Origin: CAYONZ01 sp964405465
GTDB lineage: Bacteria; Bdellovibrionota; Bdellovibrionia; Bdellovibrionales; JAMPXM01
Direction: 5' to 3'
DNA: 35,329 nucleotides
Assembly: GCA_964405465.1 (NCBI GenBank)
Contig: CAYONZ010000036.1
Location: 1 to 35,329, forward strand
Made by a program: the position numbers and the translations under genes. Numbering within the stretch: the stretch's first letter is position 1; each line of letters starts with the position of its first letter. The notes beneath the pieces were generated by a model. It was given only the letters and a program-made list of their open reading frames with translations, was not told the origin of the DNA and searched no databases. Shown piece by piece: positions 25,702 through 35,000 of the stretch.

Positions 25702-26985
25702 CTAATTTGTTGCAGCTTCAGTCACTGGTTGGGCGCTGGCGGACTCGGCTGAAGTTTCTCCATCCACTTCGACGAAGTCGAGATTTTTACCATAAGTCTC
25801 TTGCAAGATCCAAAGGCCAACAAAAGCCAAACCAAAGCAAACTCCTGTTAAAATCAGCGCGCTATCAATTTTAGAAAAACGCGTGATCAGTAACAAAAAG
25901 GTCTGCGAAACCAAAATAGCAGAACCCCGAACAAAGTTAGGTACTGATGTGGCAACAGTTGAGCGAATATTGGTTCCGAATTGCTCGGCAGCGACCGTAA
26001 CCAAAACGGCCCAGTACCCAGCACAAAGACCAAGACCAAAGCAAACGGTGTAGAACATGTTTGGAGAAAAGCCATAGGCATGAGTGTACACTCCGATCAG
26101 AGCCAGCGCGATCAGCAAAAACAAAGCGACCGTCTTGCGGCGGCTCTTGATCATTTGGCTAAACAGGCCACTGGCCAAATCACCAAGAGCCAAACCGATA
26201 GAGCCATATAAAAGAGCGTCGGGTGCGGTAATTGGTCCGGTGAAATTGAGATCGGCTGTGAGCTCAGGTGAAAGCGTAAACAGAATGCTGGTGATAAAGT
26301 ATATAGGCACTCCGATCGCAATACTCGCAAGGTAACGAACCATGCGTGCTGGTTTTAGCAGCAATGAAGTGTCGCCCATTTTCACATTTTTCTTTTTCAA
26401 GACTTCAAACATTCCAGAATCAAACATTCTTAGGCGAGAAGCCAATAGTGCCAAGCCTAGACCACCGCCAAGAAGGTAAGCATGATTCCACGCGAGGTAT
26501 TTTCCGGAAAGTGCAGCTGCCACTGAACCGCAAAGTCCGAGTGTTGCGACGATGGTGGTGCCGTATCCTCGGTCCTCTTTGCTCATTGATTCTGAAACCA
26601 AGGTCACCGCAGCGCCGAGTTCTCCAGCTAGACCAATTCCAGCGAGAAGGCGCATGAAAGCGTACTGATCAACTGTGGTGACAAAGGCATTGGCGATGTT
26701 TGCCAATGAATACATCAAAATTGAACCATACAAAACAGTGACTCGGCCTTTTTTGTCGCCAAGAATGCCCCATAAAAGGCCTCCGACAAGCATCCCTCCC
26801 ATTTGATAATTGAAGAGGCGAATACCTTGCTCAAGAATTTGTGCTGGATCAGTGAGGCCAAGGGCGCGGAGTGATGCCGAACGGACAGCTCCGAAAAGTG
26901 TGATATCAAACATGTCGACAAAGTAACCAAGAGCTGAAACCAGGACAGTCGCATTGAAAATTCGTTTTAAAGATTTTGTCGGCAT
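25702..26985 (-). CDS. MFS transporter, metabolite:proton symporter-like
   Basis: 427 aa, twelve predicted helices. Loop 2-3 has the MFS motif GILGDKKGR, and the helix 4 region has RLLAGIGLAGELGAAVTLVSE, a form typical of the AAHS/MHS symporter groups (organic acids, aromatic acids, osmolytes). The segment ALGYFVDMFDITLFG in helix 1 carries the Asp residues of those groups. The start at 26985 has a clear AAGGAGA. Likely proton-coupled uptake; substrate unknown. Single gene; the acidic tail after helix 12 is short. Confidence 0.9.
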   Translation of the reverse strand: MPTKSLKRIFNATVLVSALGYFVDMFDITLFGAVRSASLRALGLTDPAQILEQGIRLFNYQMGGMLVGGLLWGILGDKKGRVTVLYGSILMYSLANIANAFVTTVDQYAFMRLLAGIGLAGELGAAVTLVSESMSKEDRGYGTTIVATLGLCGSVAAALSGKYLAWNHAYLLGGGLGLALLASRLRMFDSGMFEVLKKKNVKMGDTSLLLKPARMVRYLASIAIGVPIYFITSILFTLSPELTADLNFTGPITAPDALLYGSIGLALGDLASGLFSQMIKSRRKTVALFLLIALALIGVYTHAYGFSPNMFYTVCFGLGLCAGYWAVLVTVAAEQFGTNIRSTVATSVPNFVRGSAILVSQTFLLLITRFSKIDSALILTGVCFGLAFVGLWILQETYGKNLDFVEVDGETSAESASAQPVTEAATN

Positions 26986-27158
26986 TGCAGTTCTCCTTAA
27001 AAATTTTCGTTCACAAGAATAAATTTTTGCTCGCGAGCGCTCCGCAACTTAAATGTATTTAGAGTTGAAAGTCTACACAAAATTGGGCCTCCGCCCCCCG
27101 TTTTCGCAAGGTGTATGGATTGCGGTGTTGCCAACTACAAATAAACAGATTTTAATTA
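26986..27158. other. Upstream region of the MFS gene
   Basis: AT-rich, holds the ribosome binding site and probably the promoter of the MFS gene; no coding potential seen. Confidence 0.4.
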
Positions 27159-27241
27159 TGGGGGTGTCCTGATTTGGTTGGTTATTGTGCGCGGAAGCAG
27201 TAAAAATGAGTTGAGGGCCAGCCAATTGAGAACACACCCTA
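27159..27241. repeat. Intergenic inverted-repeat element, short copy C
   Basis: About 83 bp with ends GGGGGTGTCCTGATTTGG and CCAATTGAGAACACACCC. The left arm continues GGAAGCAGTAAAAATGAG as in the full-length copy, but the central core is missing. It sits 31 bp before the 82-aa gene. Confidence 0.65.
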
Positions 27242-27272
27242 AGCACGTGGTCGAAGACCCAATGGAGGATTT

Positions 27273-27521
27273 ATGAGCAGTGAAGATCAATTGAAAGCTG
27301 AAATCGAAAGGTTGAAGCAGGAAAATGAAAAACTAAAGAAGCCGAGCGCCAAAGGGACGCTTTCGATGAAGGTCAGTGAAAAAGGTGCCTTGTCAGTTTA
27401 TGGCATGGGTCGTTTTCCTGTGACTCTCTACAAAGAGCAGTGGCTCAAGCTTCTTGGTATCTCTGACGAGATAAAGAAGTTTATTAGCGAAAATGAAGAG
27501 CGCTTAAAGACTAAAGAGTAA
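27273..27521 (+). CDS. Small coiled-coil protein of unknown function
   Basis: 82 aa with a GGAGG ribosome binding site 6 bp before ATG. Residues 5-22 are a short heptad-type coiled coil (LKAEIERLKQENEKLKK). The core MKVSEKGALSVYGMGRFPVT then LYKEQWLKLL looks well conserved in character: I believe similar small proteins occur in other bacteria, without an assigned function. Charged C-terminus. No signal peptide. Its last 11 bp overlap the convergent GNAT gene. Confidence 0.8.
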   Translation: MSSEDQLKAEIERLKQENEKLKKPSAKGTLSMKVSEKGALSVYGMGRFPVTLYKEQWLKLLGISDEIKKFISENEERLKTKE

Positions 27522-28341
27522 ATTTCCATTCATTGAATGAACCTATTGAAGAGAAGCCCAAGTCGATATAGATGCGGGCCACTTGTACGTTATGGGTGTC
27601 GGTGAACAAAAAGATTTTCCTCTTTCCCGAGTGCATTAAGGTTCGACAGAGTTCGTACACGGTCGCTGAGGCATATCCTTGTTTGCGGTAGGCCGGCGCT
27701 GTAAAGACCTCACTGATACGTGCCCCATTCGGAGTGAGCCCGCCGATGTGGGCCATCGATTTGATGTCTTCATCATCCCAAACATAGATCCATTTTTTTT
27801 CGATGTTTTCTCTGAGTTTCGCCCGAGTTTCTTCGAGTGGCTCTGGCAGGTCATAGCGATAAACAAACTCTCTTGACCACTGTGTGAGTCGAGGCATGTC
27901 TTTGAGCCAGGCTCGGCGAAATTTTCCGGTGGGTTTCTCTGGCGCCTGGAGATCACTGAGCTCCCAAATTTCTTGTTCAATGCCGAGCTGGGCTTGGCAT
28001 TTATGCAACTCTTGGTATTCGAGCGCCATTTGTCGGGCTATCGGTTCTGGCCCTAGAATAGCTGGGGCCTTGCGAATATGTCGAACGAGGTGACCTGCCA
28101 CTTCTGGAGTGCAACTCGAGACCATGGCTGCATATCCATCCAGAGACAAGAGCGCGCCAGCCACTTGGCCCTGGTGTGTTGCTACCAAAGCCATAGCATT
28201 TTCGCGCAAGAGCTCAGGGCGTTGCAGGAGTTCGCGTTGGGTTGAAAGAAACATATTGTTTTTGGCTTCTTCAACCAGCAAATACTCATGGGTGAGATCG
28301 TAAAATTTTCGAGCATCATGCAAGACCTGCACATCTATCAT
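27511..28341 (-). CDS. GNAT-family N-acetyltransferase
   Basis: 276 aa. The C-terminal half (about 150-276) is the acetyltransferase: the beta-4 strand region ARISEVFTAPAYR, the acetyl-CoA loop RKQGYAS (R-x-x-G-x-A), then the motif B helix and strand ARIYIDLGFSSIG. The N-terminal half (1-140) resembles the extra domain found in two-domain GNAT proteins and has no catalytic motif. Substrate unknown. The ribosome binding site is weak. The gene ends in overlap with the 82-aa gene. Confidence 0.88.
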   Translation of the reverse strand: MIDVQVLHDARKFYDLTHEYLLVEEAKNNMFLSTQRELLQRPELLRENAMALVATHQGQVAGALLSLDGYAAMVSSCTPEVAGHLVRHIRKAPAILGPEPIARQMALEYQELHKCQAQLGIEQEIWELSDLQAPEKPTGKFRRAWLKDMPRLTQWSREFVYRYDLPEPLEETRAKLRENIEKKWIYVWDDEDIKSMAHIGGLTPNGARISEVFTAPAYRKQGYASATVYELCRTLMHSGKRKIFLFTDTHNVQVARIYIDLGFSSIGSFNEWKFTL

Positions 28342-28489
28342 TCTTCATATTCAACCCGAGTCTTCAGAAATTTGGTACTTAAAACCAGGCTGAATTTTTT
28401 TGCTTCGCGACCTCTGGCCAAATGACGAAACACTCTAGAACCCGACTAGCCAGGAGGGACTTTTGCGCGGTAAAATTTGGTAGTGATTT

Positions 28490-28650
28490 TAGGGCGTGTC
28501 CTCAATTGGCTAGCCTACTACGCAAAAGCAATAGAAATGATTTGAGCGTTGCTCGTCGTCGAAATAGCACCACTATTTCTCCTCCTCGGGACTTCAACTC
28601 ATTTCTAATGCCTCCGCTCGCGACGTCCGACTAATTGAGGACACGCCCTA
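28490..28650. repeat. Intergenic inverted-repeat element, full-length copy A
   Basis: 161 bp with perfect 18-bp terminal inverted repeats, TAGGGCGTGTCCTCAATT at 28490-28507 and its complement at 28633-28650. The inversion continues imperfectly inward: GCAATAGAAATGA on the left, GCATTAGAAATGA on the right strand. The core 28550-28573 is identical to copy B at 11177-11200. It encodes nothing; the size and form fit a MITE-like element. Confidence 0.85.
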
Positions 28651-28807
28651 GAATAAAAATTTCTTCGGTGAAATTTTCTCCTTTGAAGTTTTTTACGGCG
28701 AAGCCTTTTTGCTAAGCTTTATACTTCTGAGATTTTTAGCGAAGCCTAGTGCGGCGGAGCTTGTTAGCGAAGCTTTAAACAGAGGCAGAGGGCAGTCGGA
28801 GGCCATG
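28651..28807. repeat. Short iterated motif upstream of pfkA
   Basis: GCGAAGC occurs at 28698, 28739 and 28767, and a variant GCGGCGGAGC lies near 28751. The open frame that runs through here into the phosphofructokinase is an artefact of this repeat (it reads AKPSAAELVSEAL); the real start is 28808. Confidence 0.55.
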
Positions 28808-29839
28808 ATGAAAAAAATTGGAATTCTCACAGGTGGTGGCGACGCCCCAGGTTTAAACGGAATCATCGAGGCTTGTGCCAGAGGATTGATCGGGCAGGGG
28901 CATCGTTTGTTCGGCATTCATGATGGCTTTGAGGGAATTTTTTCTGGGCAAATTTCTGAACTGACGCTGGACTCGGTGATGGGTCTTCATAGTCGGGCAG
29001 GTACGGTGATTGGTACCTCCAACAAATCTGGAACCCGCGGGCGGGAAAGCGAATTTTTGCAAAAATTTAGTGAGCTCAAGCTAGATGGTCTGATTGTCGC
29101 TGGCGGTGATGGTACGTTTCAAGGGATGCGTCCTTTTGAGAAACAAATCAAAGTTATTGGCGTTCCGAAAACCATAGACAACGATCTCTCAGGTACTGAT
29201 TTGACATTTGGGTTTGATACGGCCTGTTCGGTGGTGGCCGAAGCTCTCGATTCACTGCGCGCCACTGCCGAAGCTCATCACCGGGTGATTGTGGTTGAGA
29301 CAATGGGCCGAACCGCAGGTTGGATTGCACTCGGTGGGGGATTGGCCGGGTATGCGGATGCGATTTTAATACCCGAAAAACCCTTTGTTCGTGACGCACT
29401 TAAACGGTTTTTAGTTACCGAAAAGGCTCGCGGCCGTCGCGGGTTAGTGATCGCTGTCTCTGAAGGGGCGTTTGCTCAGGGCGAAAGTCCTAAGGTTGCA
29501 TTTGTGGTCAAAGGCAGTCCCCAACAAGAACGGTATGGTGGCGTCAGTTACGATCTTTCGCGATGGATTGAATCGGTCTCGGAATGGGAATCCCGTCACG
29601 TTGTTCTCGGACATTTGCAGCGTGCAAAACATCCTACGACCACAGATCGTTTTCTCACTCTCTCAATGGGAGTGGAGGTTGTGAAAATGGTCGAGGAAGA
29701 AGCATGGGGCAAAGCGGTTGTTTACCGTCATGGAAAACTTGAAAGGGCTCCCGTGTCTGATTTAATGCAGCCACCTCGCTTGGTTTCACTCACCCATCCC
29801 TGGGTTGAGATGGCGGCCACGGTTGGAGTTTTTATTTAG
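28808..29839 (+). CDS. pfkA: 6-phosphofructokinase
   Basis: 343 aa; phosphorylates fructose 6-phosphate to fructose 1,6-bisphosphate, the committed step of glycolysis. Motifs: GILTGGGDAPGLN (phosphate donor loop), AGGDGTFQGM, PKTIDNDLSGTDLTFGFDTA with the catalytic Asp, and ETMGRTAGWIAL (sugar-phosphate binding). GGDG (Gly at E. coli position 104) with PKTIDND (Lys at 124) is the mixed combination of the group III enzymes, expected to use ATP rather than pyrophosphate. ATG 28808 is preferred over 28805 because GGAGG sits 5 bp before it. A repeat element follows 12 bp after the stop. Confidence 0.93.
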   Translation: MKKIGILTGGGDAPGLNGIIEACARGLIGQGHRLFGIHDGFEGIFSGQISELTLDSVMGLHSRAGTVIGTSNKSGTRGRESEFLQKFSELKLDGLIVAGGDGTFQGMRPFEKQIKVIGVPKTIDNDLSGTDLTFGFDTACSVVAEALDSLRATAEAHHRVIVVETMGRTAGWIALGGGLAGYADAILIPEKPFVRDALKRFLVTEKARGRRGLVIAVSEGAFAQGESPKVAFVVKGSPQQERYGGVSYDLSRWIESVSEWESRHVVLGHLQRAKHPTTTDRFLTLSMGVEVVKMVEEEAWGKAVVYRHGKLERAPVSDLMQPPRLVSLTHPWVEMAATVGVFI

Positions 29840-29851
29840 TATATCTGATTC

Positions 29852-29922
29852 GAGGGCGTGTTGTTCTTCGGCGGGTCTTTTGCTGCGGTTCGCGACGCCA
29901 CATCAAGTGGGGACACGCCCTA
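29852..29922. repeat. Intergenic inverted-repeat element, short copy D
   Basis: About 71 bp with ends AGGGCGTGT and ACACGCCCT. The inner GGTTCGCGACG near the right end matches the right arm of copy A. The core is absent. Confidence 0.6.
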
Positions 29923-30104
29923 TATTCAACTCATGAAGCATCCATAGATTTAGGTCCGGTGGTTTTCAATTGTTTCTCAATAGATCACACGTCCAGATCG
30001 CAGGGTAAACGCATAAAGACGCTGCCTTTCTTGCGAGGTTTTCTTACAATAGGACTATGTGTTCTGATAAAATAAAAATTATTTATTTAGCCAGGTGTCT
30101 CGGC

Positions 30105-30692
30105 ATGATTAAAATGAACTCACGCGGCAGTATGATTATTCCGTTTGTGTTGTCGGTCGGAATTGCATTTTTAACGGCATTTATGTTTATGGCTCGTGAC
30201 TACATGGCGCAGGGGCAGCGTATGTTGGTGCAATCTGCTGTGCTTAATCTTGAAATGTTTAAGAACGGAGTTCGTGCTGCTTTAATGAATCCAGAGTCTT
30301 ATTCGGCTACGATCAATCTTGCAGCGAATGGCGATCTTCTTCTTTGCTTGAATGACCCCACCTACACTTGTCCCGCAGGTGCTCGGCCCTTGACTATTGT
30401 GACAGTCCGGGGATGCTCCACCGGGGCCTGCGAAGTTTTTGCGAATCCCAATCAGGGATTGCGATTCGATTTGGGCAGCACAGGTGGTTTCACGTGTACT
30501 TCCTTTAGCGCCGTTGCGGGGACAGACAGTTGCCCGTTTCAATATGCGTTCACATGGACTCCCGATTGCCCTCCGGTTGGTGTGTGTCGTAAGCCGCGGA
30601 TTGTAGTCAATGGAACCTTGCAGTTTAGTCCAGGTATGAATACGTTTCCGTTTAAAACAACTCGCTACTCGTTTGTAACAGCATTGAATTAG
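30105..30692 (+). CDS. Minor pseudopilin, PilX-like, with six-Cys module
   Basis: 195 aa from ATG 30105 (CCAGGTG eight bases upstream; an ATG at 30057 is possible but adds a stretch before a prepilin leader). The leader is short, MIKMNSRG, with predicted cleavage G8/S9. The hydrophobic helix MIIPFVLSVGIAFLTAFMFM follows and has Pro instead of Glu at mature position 5, as in PilX/GspK-type tip pseudopilins. The globular part has Cys 81, 89, 131, 143, 155 and 161 plus two extra (about 107-115), ending in CP-x6-W-x-P-x-CP-x2-G-x-C-x2-P. It is first of a two-gene operon. Probably part of a type IV pilus or type II-like tip complex. Confidence 0.75.
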   Translation: MIKMNSRGSMIIPFVLSVGIAFLTAFMFMARDYMAQGQRMLVQSAVLNLEMFKNGVRAALMNPESYSATINLAANGDLLLCLNDPTYTCPAGARPLTIVTVRGCSTGACEVFANPNQGLRFDLGSTGGFTCTSFSAVAGTDSCPFQYAFTWTPDCPPVGVCRKPRIVVNGTLQFSPGMNTFPFKTTRYSFVTALN

Positions 30693-30700
30693 AGGTCGAG

Positions 30701-31963
30701 ATGAAATCAAAACACAACAAAAACTCGAGAGCTCGTCTGTTGTTTTTGCCGTCAACATCTCGAGCAAGGCGCCCTCTCGCTTTTCAATCGGCTTTTGAAA
30801 GTGGGTTTACTTTGGTCGAGGCCCTGGTTTCGACTGTGATTTTGCTGATCGCGATGTCGAGTTCGATTTATATTTATCAATCGATGATGATTTCCAAAAC
30901 ACAGGCCGAGTCTTTAGTTGAAGTGCATGTGGCGCGAAACAATATTGTGAATCTTTTAAAAAACACATTGGCCTGGAGATATACCGTCGAAGCCAATGCT
31001 TCGCCCAAGCCGGCCTGGGTCTCTGCCAGTACTATGAACTCCACAACCTGTTTGGCCAAACATACGGATTGTGCCTCGTTGTTAACAGCACCAGGCCCAG
31101 CGACGAATGGGCAAATTCGGCTTTATGATATTGCGCAAGTTTTGCGTTACGATCCAACGGTGGCAACAAGTGGTTTTCAAAATGATGGAACTCCCTGCAA
31201 TACTTTTGATGGCACTGCTGGTGCAGGGAATGTGAATTGTCCGTTGCATTTGAATCTTTATTGGGAACCCATTTGCCCCGATTCAGGACCATGTCTTGAT
31301 CCTCTCGTGAAAATTCATGGCGTCTTTACCTTCAATGCTCCCTTGATTGCCAATCAACGACCACCAAGTACTGCGCGCCTAAATTTCGAAATGATTCAGG
31401 TGGCGAGGTATTGCCCAAGCACTTGGACGACTCCCGGGTTGAATCTGGCGTCCTTTGGGGGATTAGTGACCATCACCAACGCCGGAAAAAATGTGACAAC
31501 TTCAGAAGTCACAGCGGTGTATCCAAGCGATCAGGGCTTTCAGGCTTCGACACTTGAGCCTTGCCAAACAACGATGATTCAGTTTCAAAATGCAATGAAC
31601 GTTGGATCTCCACTTCAGGCCAATGCCGCCAATCAGTCGAGCGTGTGTTTGTATGACGCTGCATCTGGTACGCCATCGACTGCGCCTTGTCTGTACGAAT
31701 GGCATCATCTCAACAACGGCATCGACACCTGGGAGCTGCTTGAGGCGGGAACGTCAGTGTACTTGCATCCCAATAATGATCTTCAGGCCACAACGGTTTT
31801 TTCTTTTATGATCGATGCAGGCAAGGTGCAGTTCTATATGAACAATGCCCACCAGTTTTCGTTTGCCGGTGGAATGAAGGTTCGTTACCGTGCCCGTTTT
31901 CGGCCAGGGTCTACTTTGTATCAACCCTCAGGTTTCAACAATATCGATGTCATCGCGCAATAA
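30701..31963 (+). CDS. Minor pseudopilin with six-Cys module and C-terminal extension
   Basis: 420 aa, 8 bp after the preceding gene, with an AGAGGTCGAG site. A 35-residue basic leader precedes the canonical prepilin site ESG/FTLVEAL with Glu at mature position 5, then a hydrophobic helix (36-60). Cys 117, 124, 166, 180, 192 and 198 form the same module as in the neighbours, with Trp188. Residues about 225-420 are an extra beta-rich domain with four more Cys (residues near 232, 288, 308 and 322) not seen in ordinary pseudopilins (150-250 aa). Needs a prepilin peptidase that is not in this window. Confidence 0.85.
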   Translation: MKSKHNKNSRARLLFLPSTSRARRPLAFQSAFESGFTLVEALVSTVILLIAMSSSIYIYQSMMISKTQAESLVEVHVARNNIVNLLKNTLAWRYTVEANASPKPAWVSASTMNSTTCLAKHTDCASLLTAPGPATNGQIRLYDIAQVLRYDPTVATSGFQNDGTPCNTFDGTAGAGNVNCPLHLNLYWEPICPDSGPCLDPLVKIHGVFTFNAPLIANQRPPSTARLNFEMIQVARYCPSTWTTPGLNLASFGGLVTITNAGKNVTTSEVTAVYPSDQGFQASTLEPCQTTMIQFQNAMNVGSPLQANAANQSSVCLYDAASGTPSTAPCLYEWHHLNNGIDTWELLEAGTSVYLHPNNDLQATTVFSFMIDAGKVQFYMNNAHQFSFAGGMKVRYRARFRPGSTLYQPSGFNNIDVIAQ

Positions 31964-31970
31964 CTTGAAA

Positions 31971-32002
31971 CATAGGTAGGGAGTTTAACTCCTCTACCTA
32001 TG
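31971..32002. terminator. Bidirectional hairpin between convergent pseudopilin genes
   Basis: CATAGGTAG-GGAG pairs with CTCC-T-CTACCTATG around a 5-nt loop (one bulged T). It lies 8 bp after the plus-strand stop and overlaps the stop of the minus-strand gene. No long T run, so strength is uncertain. Confidence 0.65.
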
Positions 32003-35000
32003 GATTCACTGTGCCTGAGTTGGTGTAAGTCTGACCAGATAGAATCGAACCGTTAAGATCAACCGTCGCACCAGAACTGATGCTGGCGGTTTTCAAGCGG
32101 AGTTTTGAACCATTCGTCATATTCAAATTTCCCGCTTGCACGCTCAGATTGCTGACATTGTAGGTTGAAGAAGGCGCGATACCTGAGTAGTCGATTGACC
32201 CGGTAAAGTTGACTGTTCCACTGGATTTGTTCACCGTCATACGCAACCATTCAGAGGAATACTGATTGGTCGGAGCATAAGGCGAGCCACCGATCGTGAA
32301 GTGTTGATTGGCTGATCCTTCAAACACGACATCCGTACAGAACGAACCGTTTACAAAACCATTAGGCAAGTTGATATTTCCTTGGGCAAAGGTGCGGTGA
32401 CGACCACTGAGTGAGCATCTGATAGTTGTTACTGGGGCACCGGTTAGCGTACCAGAAAATCGGATATCGTCTTCTAAATAAGTGGTATTTATAAAATCGA
32501 GATCATAAAAGACCACTCCAGGTGCTTTCACATGGGTCGAACTTGAATGACTGCTGATGAGCTTTGATGTGCCAGCATTGACTGTTCCATTGACCACTTC
32601 AAAGCGACCGTTACCGGCCAGTTGAATACCGCCAACTAAATTAACCTGGCCACCAGCTTTATCTATTACAATCGATCCCCAAAGACCCGCGTTGACTGTG
32701 CAGCCTGCAGAGTATGTGGGAGGAACTGTCGCATAGTTCACTTGATAACAAGACTCTTGGGACTTGCCATAGCGCCAAGTCTGCCATTCGTTATAGTGAC
32801 CGGTGATGGTTTGATTGCCTGTGCCGACCATCCATATTTCAGGATAAGAATAAGCAACGGAAGTATCAAAACCTCCACCATCCATTTCAAAGTTGCCGTA
32901 AACTTTGATTTTGGTGCCGCCTCCGGGTTGTCCGCTCAAGCCATTGGAATTGTTCATGCGAGGTGAGAAGTTAAAGTTACCCATAACTGTGAGCTCAGAC
33001 TGCATAACGGCAAGTTCAGAACCTTGGCCACAATGCATGTCTAGGTTATTGATCGGGTTATTGCCCACATTGATATAAGACATCGAGCTACCCGTATTGG
33101 TCATGTCGATGGTTGATCCCGTAAAATCGAGAGTCGCCACATTGGTAGGCTGAATGTAAAACCGACCAGCAATGCCGACGACATCATTAAACTTCACACT
33201 TCCACCCGTTTTATTGATTTCAAGGCCCGGCAAATAGGCGCGGTCATGCCATTCGACTGTAGGAGAAATACCATTGATATTTTGTACCCCATTGCCATCA
33301 AGCGTGATCAGCATGCGAGGATGTGTGACGGGTTCACTAACGTGAAATCCTCCGGCTCCACTCTGGGTGATATCTTCGGAGACATAGATGCGATAGGGGT
33401 TATAGACTCCGGCTGTCGCCGTTGGTTGATAACCGTTCACTCCAGTTTCGTCGCCTGTCGCATGTATAATTAAGTTTCGGGTATGTAGATCACTCTTGAT
33501 GCGAAACCCAGTGGCGGTTCCTCCGACGAGCACACCTGGCTCATTCGGAATACCTAGCTTGAGAGTGTTGAAAGTGACAGTTGGCGGAACCGAAATGAAA
33601 TTATCATGGCACCAAATTGCACCGATCTGCACTTCGGCTCCAGGGTTGAAATTAACTCCAGGGGGCACTATGAGACCCTCACTGCTTGCCAGAAGTTGCG
33701 GTCCATTGAAGATTCCTCCCGTGACTTTGATTCCGGGAGTTTCGTATGGCAATGCACCTACGGCTCCACTTGTCATACCGCAACCCGAGGCTTGATTGTA
33801 TTCGTTCACCTTAAGGTAATGTGCAGCACTGCCATTAAAGGTCCCTGCCTCCTGTAAATAAGCTATATTTACTTTTGTGAAGAATTTCGTGCTGCCCCAA
33901 ATAGCGATCAGATCTCTGGTAAGATAAATATTAGACTGATGGTTTACCGTTCCCGAAAATCCAGAGGCCAGGTGAATCATCCCGATTTTATTGTTCGCGT
34001 TTGAAAAATTTAAGTTCGCCGTGCAATTACTGCAGTTTTCATTGAAGACCAAATAGGTCTGGTGAACTAAAAAGGTTCCCGGAAAATTTGCAGCAATCGG
34101 GTTGCAGCCCGAAAGGTCAGCCTTAACTTTTCCACACCAGTTCGCCCGATTGCTGCCGTCGCTATCGACTGCGCCAATCCACGTGTAAGGAGTCACGACT
34201 CGTAGCCAAACAGATCCTGTTGACTTAGATCCATTCTGATTGACGGCACGATATTGAAAACTGTCGACGCCATAAAAATCATCTTTTGGAACATAAGTGA
34301 TCAAGTTGCTCGCGCCATTGAGAGAAAGCGTACCACCCATTGAAGTGGTTGGTGAAATCAGCTCGATCGAAAGTGCCGAGCCCGACTCATCTGAGTCGTT
34401 TTTCAAAACATCCAGCGTATAGGTCGCACTCGCCACAGTATCAATAAAGTCTTTGTAATTGACCCAAAACAAATCTGATTTAGCTACTGGGCGAGCAAAG
34501 TTCTCGCTTACAGGCACGACATCGAAATTGAATTTGTCGATGTTGCCTTTTAAAAGATTGGTTCCATTGACAGAAGATTGAACCATATTTCCAGTGATTC
34601 TCACCTGAGGATTGATGCAAGTTCCTGATGCAGGGCAAACAGGTTGCCATGCAAATTCAAAACGAAAAGGGCACATTTTCGGGTCTGTAACATGCGTCGA
34701 GCATGGACCTCCGTCTTCCGTAAAGCCATTTTCTGCAAGCGATGGGTTAGCTAAAAGGTTTCCTTCGGCATCAAATAAAGAGAATGCAACGGGTGCCGTG
34801 ACTCCGCTACAGTCCGTTTTTGTGCGAATGCACGATAGAGTTGTAGAGTTTGCCGAGGCATTGACAGTTTTTATCCAGGCTTGCTCAGAAAAAAACTTAG
34901 ACGTGATGTTGGCTTTAAGTAGTCCTGCACCTGATTTGTGGCGGGTATCTTTTTGCATCTTTACCAAAAGGTCTGCAAATGTCGCTGCGGCTAAACCACT

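Noticed and set aside
28422..28634. 70-aa ORF
   Set aside because: It lies almost wholly inside the inverted-repeat element and has no ribosome binding site.
28709..28807. N-terminal extension of phosphofructokinase
   Set aside because: The extension translates an iterated GCGAAGC repeat, whereas GGAGG directly precedes ATG 28808 and the family motif starts there.
24408..29922. Repeated hairpins as a CRISPR array
   Set aside because: The copies are kilobases apart, vary in length and have no regular spacers; no cas genes are present.
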